Shown one piece after another: positions 12,009-21,593 of a stretch of DNA of 64,000 nucleotides. Position 1 is the first letter of the stretch; the number at the start of each line of letters is the position of its first letter. The stretch is from Clostridiaceae bacterium (GTDB taxonomy: Bacteria > Bacillota > Clostridia > Acetivibrionales > Acetivibrionaceae). The DNA is taken from contig JAAYPF010000116.1 in NCBI GenBank assembly GCA_012519925.1, forward strand, positions 1 to 64,000, in the 5' to 3' direction. The notes beneath the pieces are model-generated. The model saw nothing but the letters and a program-made list of their open reading frames with translations, was not told where the DNA came from and searched no databases. A program made the translations under genes and the position numbers.

Positions 12009-12389
12009 CTACCTCTTTGCTTTTGGTCTAAATGCAACTGAAGTTAGGTATCCAAAAAAAATTGCTGCTGTTATACCTGTCGCAGCCGCTTTTACTCCTC
12101 CAGTAAACGCACCTAAAAGGCCTGTACTTTCCACATCCTTAAACGTGCCTTTTACAAGGTTGTACCCAAAACCCGTTAGTGGGACAGTAGCACCTGCACC
12201 ACCAATGTCAACCAACTTTTGATATATCCCAAGGGAGCCAAGAATTGCTCCTGCTGTTACAAATATTACAAGTATTCTAGCTGTAGTCAGCTTTGTTTTA
12301 TCAATAAGAATTTGACCAATAGCACAAATTATACCTCCTACAATAAAAGCATTTATATAAGTTAAAATGTTTTCACCCATTTTTATCAC
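12009..12389 (-). CDS. spoVAEB: Stage V sporulation protein AE (SpoVAEb)
   Basis: TYINAFIVGGIICAIGQILIDKTKLTTARILV, GAGATVPLTGFG. Confidence 0.9.
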   Translation of the reverse strand: MIKMGENILTYINAFIVGGIICAIGQILIDKTKLTTARILVIFVTAGAILGSLGIYQKLVDIGGAGATVPLTGFGYNLVKGTFKDVESTGLLGAFTGGVKAAATGITAAIFFGYLTSVAFRPKAKR

Positions 12390-12442
12390 CTATTTTTCCC
12401 GATATTGTATCTCGTTATTTCCGACTTTGTTCATAGCTTCTT

Positions 12443-13474
12443 CTATGAAAGGGTGTTTGAAATACTTACTGCATGTGCCACAGAAGGAATAGATTCCCCC
12501 TGCTGAGAGCTTGTTGTACTAAGCAGTGCACCAGTAGCAACAAACAAGACATTATTTAAAACACCTTCCATAAGCTTTTTATAAATAAAACCAGCAAATA
12601 CTGTCGCCGAACATCCACAACCACTTCCCCCTGCATGAGCATCCTGCCTTTCTCGATCAAATATCATCAAACCACAGTCATTATATATATTACTTATGTT
12701 GTATCCCTTTTCTTGTATAAGCTCATCGCATATTTCCTTTCCAATCGCACCAAGATCTCCTGTAACAATCAGATCATAGCTTTCCGGTGTAAAACCTGTA
12801 TCTTTAAAATGTGTAACAATTGTATCCATTGCAGCTGGTGCCATAGCAGCACCCATATTGTTTACATCTTTTATACCCATATCAACAATTTTACCCGTTG
12901 TGATATGGGTAATATAAGGACCACTTCCTTCATTAGAAAGAACTACTCCACCCGAGCCTGTAACCGTCCATTGAGCAGTAGGAGGTCTTTGAGTTCCTAA
13001 TTCTAAAGGAAATCTAAATTGCTTTTCAGCAGAACAGAAATGACTTGAGGTTAGACAAACAACATTTTTTGCAAATTCCCCGTCTATCAATAACGAACCT
13101 ATACTCATTGATTCAGCCATCGTAGAACAGGCTCCATAAACACCCAAAAAAGGAACCCCCGACTCCCTTAATCCAAAATTAGCAGCTAAACACTGGTTAA
13201 GTAAGTCTCCCGCAACGATATAATCCAAGTCATCTGTTGTTTTATTAGCTTTCTTCAATACCTTTGAAAAGGTCTCCCTCATTAATTTGCTCTCAGCCTT
13301 TTCCCAGCTTTTTTCTCCAAAATTCTCATCTTCTATAATTTCATCAAAATACAATCTAAGAGGCCCCTCTCCTTCTTTTGGACCAACAATGGACGCAGTC
13401 GCAATAACACTTGGGGGATTCTGTAATTTTACCGTCTGTTTTCCTATCTTTTTATTTGCCATAAAACACCTCAA
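12443..13474 (-). CDS. spoVAD: Stage V sporulation protein AD (thiolase-fold)
   Basis: GPLRLYFDEIIEDENFGEKSWEKAESKL, GVYGACSTMAESM. Confidence 0.93.
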   Translation of the reverse strand: MRCFMANKKIGKQTVKLQNPPSVIATASIVGPKEGEGPLRLYFDEIIEDENFGEKSWEKAESKLMRETFSKVLKKANKTTDDLDYIVAGDLLNQCLAANFGLRESGVPFLGVYGACSTMAESMSIGSLLIDGEFAKNVVCLTSSHFCSAEKQFRFPLELGTQRPPTAQWTVTGSGGVVLSNEGSGPYITHITTGKIVDMGIKDVNNMGAAMAPAAMDTIVTHFKDTGFTPESYDLIVTGDLGAIGKEICDELIQEKGYNISNIYNDCGLMIFDRERQDAHAGGSGCGCSATVFAGFIYKKLMEGVLNNVLFVATGALLSTTSSQQGESIPSVAHAVSISNTLS

Positions 13475-13926
13475 ATTAACATAAAATGAATTATTCCTGC
13501 AATTACAGATGTAGAAATTCCATATACAAGCACTGGTCCTGCAATAACGAACATCTTTGCCCCAACACCCATTATATAACCTTCACTTTTAAACTCCATC
13601 GCTGGTGATACTATAGAATTAGCAAAACCTGTTATAGGTACTATAGAACCCGCTCCCGCAAATCGCCCTATGTCGTCATAAACATTTAAACCAGTGAGTA
13701 ATGCTCCGAATAATATCATCAACAAAGAAGTTATTCCGGCAGTCTCGTCTTGACCTAGACCTCTCATTTTGAGTAGATTAGTAATAAACTGACCTACTAT
13801 ACAAATGAGTCCACCTACAATAAATGCCCTAATCATATTTCTCAAGAGTTTTGAATTGGGTGATTTCTCGTCAACATATTTCTGATATTCCTTTTTTGTT
13901 AAAGTTTTCTGCATTTGTACCTCCAT
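13471..13926 (-). CDS. spoVAC: Stage V sporulation protein AC
   Basis: RAFIVGGLICIVGQ, GAGSIVPITGFANSIVSPAMEFKSEG. Confidence 0.93.
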   Translation of the reverse strand: MEVQMQKTLTKKEYQKYVDEKSPNSKLLRNMIRAFIVGGLICIVGQFITNLLKMRGLGQDETAGITSLLMILFGALLTGLNVYDDIGRFAGAGSIVPITGFANSIVSPAMEFKSEGYIMGVGAKMFVIAGPVLVYGISTSVIAGIIHFMLI

Positions 13927-14039
13927 TTAGATTATTTTGTGCTATTAGGGCAATTTCTATAATACCCCTACAATTTTCCACAAATTCCATAAGATAAAAT
14001 CCTTAATAGGCAATTTCAAAGTCTTTTAAAATCGACTTA

Positions 14040-14207
14040 TTACACAATCAATGTATGGTGGTAAAAATTACTTTCCCACACAAAAACACCCTTAGAAGGG
14101 ATTTTACTGGATTTTGGCATTAAACAAACAATTAGAAAAAATAAAGTAATAATAATCAAGCTAATAAAAAATATCAATCCTTTGTGTCTTAGCAGGACTT
14201 TTGTCAT
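14040..14207 (-). CDS. Small single-pass membrane protein (55 aa), hypothetical
   Basis: MTKVLLRHKGLIFFISLIIITLFFLIVCLMPKSSK...; AGGAG upstream of ATG 14207; longer ORF start at 14321 rejected. Confidence 0.5.
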   Translation of the reverse strand: MTKVLLRHKGLIFFISLIIITLFFLIVCLMPKSSKIPSKGVFVWESNFYHHTLIV

Positions 14208-14300
14208 AATATAGCTCACTCCTAAAAGGTATTGTTTTATAAAAGAATATCTACAACCGTATAATTGCGAAGGATTATATTTATTAGTATTGTAAAAATA

Positions 14301-14330
14301 AAAAACAATATGCAAAATCATATTGTTTTT
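14301..14330 (-). terminator. Intrinsic terminator of sigF
   Basis: AAAAACAATATG-caaaat-CATATTGTTTTT inverted repeat. Confidence 0.75.
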
Positions 14331-14378
14331 TATTTCTTAAAGGTTTTTGTATGAAATTTTAAGAGGGGCTAACCTTCT

Positions 14379-15119
14379 CTACAAATACTTTATTTTTCTT
14401 TTGATTTCATTTAATATCTTCTTTTCAATTCGTGATACTTGCACTTGTGATATTCCAAGCATTTTTGCAATTTGTACTTGGGTTTTTTCTTTAAAATATC
14501 TTAGCACTATTATTTGTTTTTCTCGCGGATTTAGTGTGTTAAGCACCATTCTTAGGTCAATCTTGTCAACAAGATCCACTTCTTCATCGTTACTCTCATT
14601 ATTAAGCTTATCAATTAAAAGAACCGTCGAGCTATCACTATCTCCAACAGTATTATATAAGGATTCCGGCGAACAATTGGCTTCCATTGCCATTACTAGT
14701 TCTTCCACTGGAATATCTAATCGAATAGAAATCTCATTTAACGAAGGTTCTCTCCTCAATTCTTTCGTCATAACCTCTTTTGTAACTCTAATTTTATTAG
14801 CCAATTCTTTTAGAGAACGGCTTACCTTAATTATCCCGTCATCCCTTATAAACCTTTTTATTTCCCCTATAATCATAGGTACGGCATAAGTAGAAAATTT
14901 TACATCAAAGGAGTCATCAAACTTATTTATTGCCTTTATAAGACCAATACAACCTATCTGGTAAATGTCCTCGGTTTCATAGCCACGATTTTGAAATCGC
15001 TTAACAATACTCCATACTAGACCTACATTTCTTTCCACCAATATAGATTGAGCTTGTTTGTCCCCTAGTTTAGCCTTCTTTACTAATTCGAGAGTTTCCA
15101 TATCAAATAATTCATCCAT
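14379..15119 (-). CDS. sigF: RNA polymerase sporulation sigma factor SigF
   Basis: YQIGCIGLIKAINKFD, FSTYAVPMIIGEIKRFIRDDG, LGISQVQVSRIEKKI. Confidence 0.95.
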   Translation of the reverse strand: MDELFDMETLELVKKAKLGDKQAQSILVERNVGLVWSIVKRFQNRGYETEDIYQIGCIGLIKAINKFDDSFDVKFSTYAVPMIIGEIKRFIRDDGIIKVSRSLKELANKIRVTKEVMTKELRREPSLNEISIRLDIPVEELVMAMEANCSPESLYNTVGDSDSSTVLLIDKLNNESNDEEVDLVDKIDLRMVLNTLNPREKQIIVLRYFKEKTQVQIAKMLGISQVQVSRIEKKILNEIKRKIKYL

Positions 15120-15469
15120 ATTAACTCCTATAACTGCATAAGTTTTTTTAAATATTTACAATCCTTCTCATAAATTTTGTATATTACCAATTTTATTCCG
15201 AAATGCTTATAACAAAAGCGTTACAAGGCATTTCGTAAGAAGATATTCTTCCACTGTTTGCCACAGCTGAATTTATTAATTACAACTCACACTGCGGTAT
15301 GTATATTAACAAACATTGCCATATAAGATTATTCAATACTAATTATTTCCATCATAATAACTTCTATTCATTTAATCATGTTATTTCCAAGAATAAACTT
15401 TTCTTTTTCCTTAAGGCTTATTCTAATAATTTTTATCTACTAAATTGACCAGTGTACTTATTCAACTAC

Positions 15470-15907
15470 CTATTCCTTACTTAAGGAATTAAATTTTTTA
15501 TACATAAACACTTTAGTGCCTTTACCAACTTCCGATATGACCTCTACTTTATCCATAAAGCTTTCCATAACTGTAAAGCCCATTCCCGATCTTTCCATCT
15601 CTGGCTTTGATGTATACATGGGTTGCCTCGCTAAATCGACATCCGAAATCCCCTCGCCGTCATCCTCTACAAATATCTCCACAGCATCACTAAACAAAAT
15701 ACATTTCATTCTAACTAAGCCGTTTGAATTCTCATATCCATGTATAATTGCATTGGTTACAGCTTCAGACACAGCCGTTTTAACATCTGCCATTTCTTCT
15801 ACAGTCGGGTCTATTTGTGATACAAAAGCTGCTGCTACTACTCTAGCAAAACCCTCATTGTTTGATTTACTTGAAAACTCTAATTTCATCTGATTTATAG
15901 GCTGCAT
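15470..15907 (-). CDS. spoIIAB: Anti-sigma F factor SpoIIAB
   Basis: VKTAVSEAVTNAIIHGYEN, VEDDGEGISD, RSGMGFTVMESFMD. Confidence 0.96.
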   Translation of the reverse strand: MQPINQMKLEFSSKSNNEGFARVVAAAFVSQIDPTVEEMADVKTAVSEAVTNAIIHGYENSNGLVRMKCILFSDAVEIFVEDDGEGISDVDLARQPMYTSKPEMERSGMGFTVMESFMDKVEVISEVGKGTKVFMYKKFNSLSKE

Positions 15908-15919
15908 TTTAATTCCCCT

Positions 15920-16255
15920 TTACATTTTATTCATTGCCACATCTATATTATCATAAGTGGGTATAACTTTTAGTAATCCCGACATCTCAAAAATACGCAT
16001 CATTTGGTCGTTAACATTTATAACTGAAAGTTTTCCGTTTAATTTGCTGACGTTTTTATATCTTCCCATTATTACACCAATTCCCGAACTATCCATAAAA
16101 GATACCTTTGAAAAGTCAAGTATTACGTTTTTAGTTGTAGCTTTAATCAGCTCAGAATCAATTTTTCCTCTGATGTATTCCGCTGAATGATGATCAAGCT
16201 CACCAATTATCCCCGCAATCAATGTACTTCCCTTATAAGAAATTTTCACCTTCAA
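15920..16255 (-). CDS. spoIIAA: Anti-sigma F factor antagonist SpoIIAA
   Basis: STAS domain, LDFSKVSFMDSSGIGVIMGRYK. Confidence 0.95.
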   Translation of the reverse strand: MKVKISYKGSTLIAGIIGELDHHSAEYIRGKIDSELIKATTKNVILDFSKVSFMDSSGIGVIMGRYKNVSKLNGKLSVINVNDQMMRIFEMSGLLKVIPTYDNIDVAMNKM

Positions 16256-16518
16256 TTTTTATCCTCCTTTTGTCCGCTTATTCATTAAGTTGTATCAAGT
16301 TTTCCTATTTCGCATAATTATGAGCTTAAAGTCATTACAAAGTTTCTTATAGTCACCAAATTCAAATACATAAAATACTTTTAAAAATATATTCATCATT
16401 TTTAGCTCATGATTGTGAAATATTGTAATTATACTCATTCTTTATTTCCCAAACTTCTCCTTTAATTTTCTATTTTATAGCGAAAAAAATTTACAATCCT
16501 ATCTCAAAACTAGCTAAG

Positions 16519-16583
16519 TAAAAACTACAGGGCATCGAGCCCCGTAGTTTTTGCCTCTTTCACTTCGTTCGAAAGATGCGTAA
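16519..16583 (-). repeat. F1 repeat unit (locus a, copy distal to HPr)
   Basis: TAAAAACTACAGGGCATCGAGCCCCGTAGTTTTTGCCTCTTTCACTTCGTTCGAAAGATGCGTAA. Confidence 0.9.
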
Positions 16584-16648
16584 TAAAAACTACAGGACAT
16601 CGAGTCACTTCGTTTTTGCCTCTTTCACTTCGTTCGAAAGATGCATAA
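16584..16648 (-). repeat. F1 repeat unit (locus a, copy next to HPr terminator); 65-bp tandem duplicate
   Basis: TAAAAACTACAGGACATCGAGTCACTTCGTTTTTGCCTCTTTCACTTCGTTCGAAAGATGCATAA. Confidence 0.9.
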
Positions 16649-16649
16649 A

Positions 16650-16680
16650 ACAAAAAGAACCGCTAATAAAGAAACGGTCC
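16650..16680 (-). terminator. Intrinsic terminator of the HPr gene
   Basis: Minus strand GGACCG...CGGTTC followed by TTTTTGTTTT. Confidence 0.7.
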
Positions 16681-16720
16681 TCCCTTTTTATGTATATATA
16701 TTTTTTATACACCTTATAGA

Positions 16721-16984
16721 TTATTCACCAAAACCTGACGTAACAAGGTCAACAATCTCTTTCATTGCAAGTTCTTCATCTTCTCCATCGGCTATAATAG
16801 TTATTTCTGTTCCCTTAGAAACCGCTAAGGAAATAAGGCCCATTATACTCTTGGCATTTACCTTTTTGTGATCCATATTAATCCATATATTGGCAGTGAA
16901 TTTCCCAGCTGTTTGAACAAATAATGCAGCAGGTCTTGCATGTAAACCTGTTGGATTAGTTATTTCAATAGTCTTCTCAACCAC
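16721..16984 (-). CDS. ptsH: HPr family phosphocarrier protein
   Basis: NPTGLHARPAALFVQTAGKF, KSIMGLISLAVSKG. Confidence 0.92.
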   Translation of the reverse strand: MVEKTIEITNPTGLHARPAALFVQTAGKFTANIWINMDHKKVNAKSIMGLISLAVSKGTEITIIADGEDEELAMKEIVDLVTSGFGE

Positions 16985-17956
16985 TCATAACTCTCCTTTC
17001 AATGTTCTAGTATTTTCAGCAATTTCATCTAGCTTTCTAAGCCTGTGATTTACTCCCGATTTACCTAGGCAAGGACTTAACATTTCTCCTAACTCTTTTA
17101 GACTAGCATCACTGTATTCAAGCCTTAGTTCGGCTATTTCTCTAAGATTTTTGGGCAAATTATCGAAGCCTAAGTTATCTCTAATATATTTAATATTATC
17201 AACCTGCCTTATAGAGGCATCTACCGTTTTTTGCAGGTTAGCTGTTTCACAATTTACTATGCGATTAACATTATTGCGCATTTCTTTCATTATTCGGACA
17301 TTTTCCAGTTCTAAAAGTGCACTATGTGCCCCAATTATATTGAGAAAATCTACAATATTCTCTCCTTCTTTCAAATACACCACATAGTATCCCTTTCGTT
17401 TAATAATCTTTGCATTTAGTCCAAAATACACCATCAAATCGTTTACTTCCTGAGCAATTTGATTTTGGTGGCTAATTATCTCTAAATGATACGTTTTTTC
17501 AGGGTCACTCATTGAACCCGCCGCAAGGAAAGCACTCCTAAGATAGGCTTTTTTACAGCATTTCTTTTTTTTGTCCAAATCATAGGCTAAATAATCAATT
17601 TGTGCATCCTTTACATTCTCAATGTTAATATCCCTCAGTACCTTATTTAACCCCATTGAACATGTCAAAACCAATATATACAACACATTCTTTTTTAGCT
17701 TCTTGCTTCTTCTTACACTTATTTCAGCATTAAAACCATACAAGGTTTTAAATAATGAAAATATACGTCTAGCAAAAGCAGCATTCTCTGTTGAGATTTT
17801 TAAATATACTTCATTCTGATTTACAATCTTAACCAAACCACTTATTCTTATAGCTGCTGCCAATTCATTAAGTTTACAGCATTTTCTCTTTGCATCGGTT
17901 CTGCAAAGTTCATTTTTAACTGATGATGAAAATGACAAATTGCACACCTCAATCAA
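16985..17956 (-). CDS. whiA: DNA-binding protein WhiA
   Basis: [52 protein letters not shown]. Confidence 0.95.
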   Translation of the reverse strand: MIEVCNLSFSSSVKNELCRTDAKRKCCKLNELAAAIRISGLVKIVNQNEVYLKISTENAAFARRIFSLFKTLYGFNAEISVRRSKKLKKNVLYILVLTCSMGLNKVLRDINIENVKDAQIDYLAYDLDKKKKCCKKAYLRSAFLAAGSMSDPEKTYHLEIISHQNQIAQEVNDLMVYFGLNAKIIKRKGYYVVYLKEGENIVDFLNIIGAHSALLELENVRIMKEMRNNVNRIVNCETANLQKTVDASIRQVDNIKYIRDNLGFDNLPKNLREIAELRLEYSDASLKELGEMLSPCLGKSGVNHRLRKLDEIAENTRTLKGEL

Positions 17957-18013
17957 AACATATTGTAATGAAATTATATCTCATTTTTGCCCAAAAAACC
18001 AGCATAACTTATT

Positions 18014-18173
18014 TTAGGTGATTCCAAAAAAACAACTGGTCAATGGGTGTTTCAAAAAAGTTGATTTACATTTTTTGCGTTGCAAAATAATGTTCCTATG
18101 TTTGAAGCTCTATAGCTTCATTAATGGGTTTGAACCATATATATTGACTAACGAATTTTTTTGAAACACCTTA
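18014..18173 (+). repeat. F2 dispersed repeat, near full-length (~160 bp)
   Basis: TTAGGTGATTCCAAAAAAACAACTGGTCAATGGGTGTTTC ... TTTTTTTGAAACACCTTA. Confidence 0.9.
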
Positions 18174-18205
18174 GGCGATTTCAATATAATATTGAAATCG
18201 CCTAA
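18171..18205. repeat. 35-bp perfect palindrome adjacent to F2 end
   Basis: TTAGGCGATTTCAATAT-a-ATATTGAAATCGCCTAA, 17-bp arms. Confidence 0.85.
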
Positions 18206-18213
18206 AATTTTGC

Positions 18214-20178
18214 TCAATCCTTTATATCTTCTACGTATGCCCTTAATATTTCCGACACGCTCCATGCCTGAGCAAAGCACCCCCTAGGAATTAATGGTTC
18301 ATCGCCATCAAATATCTCCGAAATTGAACCTATACAAGCATCCATCAAATGATCCTTGATAGACTCTATAAAATACATTGCCGTTTTCTTTGCTTCCTGC
18401 GAATAATTATTCACTTTCATATATGCTGTTATAAAATGTCCTAAAGGCCAAGTCCACACTGTCCCTTGATGATATGAGCCATCTCTTCTGTACCGATCCC
18501 CTATATATATTCCAACATATTCTCTGCATTTTGGTGAAAGGCTTCTAAGACCATTAGCTGTATAGAGTTCCTTGTATACCTTGTTCACTACGGCTTTTGC
18601 CCTTTCCCCTTCAATAACAGGATAGGAAAGACTTACTGACATGATCTGATTAGGGCGCACCTTGCCATCCTTGTAGGTTGAGGTCAAACAATCATACAAA
18701 CATTTTTGGTCTTCATTCCAAAAACTCACCTCAAAAGACTTTTTAACCTGCTTCGCTAAGTCACTATAGTGTTTACAACTTTCTCCGTAATTCTCCGAAA
18801 GTACAGCCATTATTCTTAAAGCATTGTACCATAAGGCATTAATTTCTACAGCTTTTCCATGCCTTGGGGTAACAACCCAATCTCCAACCTTAGCATCCAT
18901 CCACGTAAGTTGTGTATGCTCATTACCTGCCGTAATCAAATAGTCACTATCCATTTTGATGTCAAACTTCGTACCTTTTTCAAAGCAACTTATTATATCC
19001 TTAAGTCCATCATATATATTCTCTTTGACAAAATCATAATCCTTTGTATAGTTTATATACTTATTTACTGCTTCAAAATACCACATAGGAGCATCCACAC
19101 TATTATATGGAGGTTCATTTCCTTCATCGGGAAACATATTCGGTATTAGGCCATCTTTTACGTATTTTGAGAAAGTATAGAGTATTTCTTTTGCATCATC
19201 AAACCTTTTAGTTGCAAGAGTTATACCAGGAAGTGCAATCATAGTATCCCTTCCCCAATCAGTAAACCACGGATATCCTGCAATTATAGTTTTAGCATTT
19301 GTCGATTCCCTATGCACAATAAAATTATCCGCACTCTTAACAAGGGTTTGAGAGAATTCATCCTCATATCCAGCCCTTTCCACTAAAGAGTTAAGCCGTT
19401 CAATCTCATTGTTTATAATCTTGAGACCATTTTTTGAATTAAGGTCTTTTTCCACTGTTGCAATTACTGTTATATACTTTTCTTGATTAGGTTTAATATC
19501 TATATCAAAATATCCCGGAATATAGTGGTCTTCTATTGAACCAAGACCCCTCTCCCTTTCTATTGCATATTCCATATTATAAAACCAACTATAGTCAATC
19601 GACTTAAACCCACCTTCACTGCAATACAAGCTGATGTCAATATCATAATGTTGCGGCTTTAGTGTAATCAAATCTTCCTCAACCACAGTTTTGTTAAAAT
19701 TCAGGTATTCTTTCTTTGAACTGTAGTGGTAATCCCTGAAATTGACTAAAGGAGTCAATCTTAAGTTCGCACTCTCTTGTTCATTTCTTACATAATATAC
19801 GATTGCCACAGTGTTTTCGCCATATACCATGCTCACTGTTTTTTCAATATATATTTCTCCTATCCTATATATATACTTAGGAAGAGGCTCTCTTTCGAAG
19901 CACTCCAAATGATGATAGCCCTTCATGACAAAACCGGGAACTTCATAGGAAAATAAGTCATAAGATTCATCTCCAACAGTCACACTCTCATCAATTTTAG
20001 ACAAGATCAGATGCCTGTTGACTGGAGGTTTCAACGCTGCAACTAAAAGACCGTGATACCTTCTTGTGTTGGCCCCAATAACTGTTGAAGATGCAAATCC
20101 TCCAATTCCATTAGTTAGCAACCATTCTTTCTGAATACCCTGTTCAAAAGATCTCCAACTCGATTTGCCATATTTCAT
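18214..20178 (-). CDS. Glycogen debranching enzyme (amylo-alpha-1,6-glucosidase)
   Basis: KEWLLTNGIGGFASSTVIGANTRRYHGLLVAA, AGYPWFTDWGRDTMIALPG, GSYHQGTVWTWPLG. Confidence 0.93.
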   Translation of the reverse strand: MKYGKSSWRSFEQGIQKEWLLTNGIGGFASSTVIGANTRRYHGLLVAALKPPVNRHLILSKIDESVTVGDESYDLFSYEVPGFVMKGYHHLECFEREPLPKYIYRIGEIYIEKTVSMVYGENTVAIVYYVRNEQESANLRLTPLVNFRDYHYSSKKEYLNFNKTVVEEDLITLKPQHYDIDISLYCSEGGFKSIDYSWFYNMEYAIERERGLGSIEDHYIPGYFDIDIKPNQEKYITVIATVEKDLNSKNGLKIINNEIERLNSLVERAGYEDEFSQTLVKSADNFIVHRESTNAKTIIAGYPWFTDWGRDTMIALPGITLATKRFDDAKEILYTFSKYVKDGLIPNMFPDEGNEPPYNSVDAPMWYFEAVNKYINYTKDYDFVKENIYDGLKDIISCFEKGTKFDIKMDSDYLITAGNEHTQLTWMDAKVGDWVVTPRHGKAVEINALWYNALRIMAVLSENYGESCKHYSDLAKQVKKSFEVSFWNEDQKCLYDCLTSTYKDGKVRPNQIMSVSLSYPVIEGERAKAVVNKVYKELYTANGLRSLSPKCREYVGIYIGDRYRRDGSYHQGTVWTWPLGHFITAYMKVNNYSQEAKKTAMYFIESIKDHLMDACIGSISEIFDGDEPLIPRGCFAQAWSVSEILRAYVEDIKD

Positions 20179-20312
20179 GCCATATCCTCCTTTTTTTGAA
20201 ACGTGATATAAATCAGTCCCCCAATATGCAATTTATATTTAAGAGTTTTTTTGGCGATATAACTTTACCAAAATAGGATTCTTATAAATTCCTATATTCC
20301 AAAAAAACTTCT

Positions 20313-21593
20313 TTAGCATACTTTGATTGCCGCCTCCTTCGCAGTATACTCTTCTCTATCACATAAACAAGCACTCTCACATAGAGTCATAATTGTTTTT
20401 GACAGCCTCTTTGTATCATGTCTAATATAATTATTATTTATACAAACAAAATCGTCATACAAAACTTTTATTCCCTGTCTTTCGAGTACTTCTGCATCTA
20501 CTTTTACTGCAGTTGCCCCATCTTCATTATATTTCTTTTTCAACTCCTCAGGAATTTGAGCAGAATTTACAATACAATATTCAATAAGTCCTTTGCACGA
20601 ATGCTTTTCAATAGCCTTTACATGATCCCAAACACTGTAATTTTCTGTTTCTCCCGGTTGTGTCATCACATTACATACATAAGTCTTAATAGCGTTGGAT
20701 TTTCTTATAGCATCCACTATACCGGGGACAAGAAGGTTAGGAATTATACTAGTATAAAGGCTTCCAGGACCTAACACAATCATATCGGCATCAAGTATAG
20801 CATCAATTGCTTCTTGTAATGGTTTTATCAATAGAGGCTCAAGATAAACACTTTTTATTTTTCCCTTATGAAAACTATTATGTTTACCAATCCTTGACTC
20901 TCCCTCTACTATATAGCCATCCTCAAGTTCTGCACACAACTTCACATCTTGTAATGTAACGGGTAAAACTCTTCCCGTAACGGCTAAAACATCACTCATT
21001 TTTTTAACTGCCTCTTCAAAGCTTCCAGATATACCATCCATAGCAGCTAAAAAAAGGTTTCCGAAAGATTGACCCTTTAGCATACCATCGGTAAACCTGT
21101 ACTGCAGAAGCTTTTCCATAAGCGGTTCAGTATCTGCTAATGCCAAAATACAGTTACGAATATCCCCTGGGGGCAACATACCTAAATCCTGCCTTAATAT
21201 CCCAGAACCTCCACCATCATCAGCGACCGTCACAATTGCGGTCAAATTTGAACTATACGACTTTAAACCTCTCAGCATGGTGGAAAGACCTGTTCCGCCA
21301 CCAATTACAACGATCTTAGGTCCTTTTGCTATCCCTTCTGCTTCACCATCCGATAGTTTTGGTGTACCCTCTTTGCATCGGCTTCTAACAATATAATTCT
21401 TTAAGCATCGAAGGGCAATGTACAATAAGACACTCCCTAGCAATACTAGAATTAATGAAAAAAACCTTTCAAAAATACCACGATACTTAAAAAACACAAA
21501 AATCCCAAATAGAACATCAACCAACCCTGAAAAACTCAACAGCAAATATATACGACTTCTTCTATTACATCTCACTAAATTGAGAAGTCTCAT
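20313..21593 (-). CDS. yvcK: Gluconeogenesis factor YvcK family protein
   Basis: [45 protein letters not shown]. Confidence 0.95.
   Translation of the reverse strand: MRLLNLVRCNRRSRIYLLLSFSGLVDVLFGIFVFFKYRGIFERFFSLILVLLGSVLLYIALRCLKNYIVRSRCKEGTPKLSDGEAEGIAKGPKIVVIGGGTGLSTMLRGLKSYSSNLTAIVTVADDGGGSGILRQDLGMLPPGDIRNCILALADTEPLMEKLLQYRFTDGMLKGQSFGNLFLAAMDGISGSFEEAVKKMSDVLAVTGRVLPVTLQDVKLCAELEDGYIVEGESRIGKHNSFHKGKIKSVYLEPLLIKPLQEAIDAILDADMIVLGPGSLYTSIIPNLLVPGIVDAIRKSNAIKTYVCNVMTQPGETENYSVWDHVKAIEKHSCKGLIEYCIVNSAQIPEELKKKYNEDGATAVKVDAEVLERQGIKVLYDDFVCINNNYIRHDTKRLSKTIMTLCESACLCDREEYTAKEAAIKVC

Noticed and set aside
14208-14321. N-terminal extension MILHIVFYFYNTNKY... of the small ORF ending at 14040
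   Set aside because: It starts inside the sigF terminator hairpin; the internal ATG at 14207 has a ribosome-binding site.
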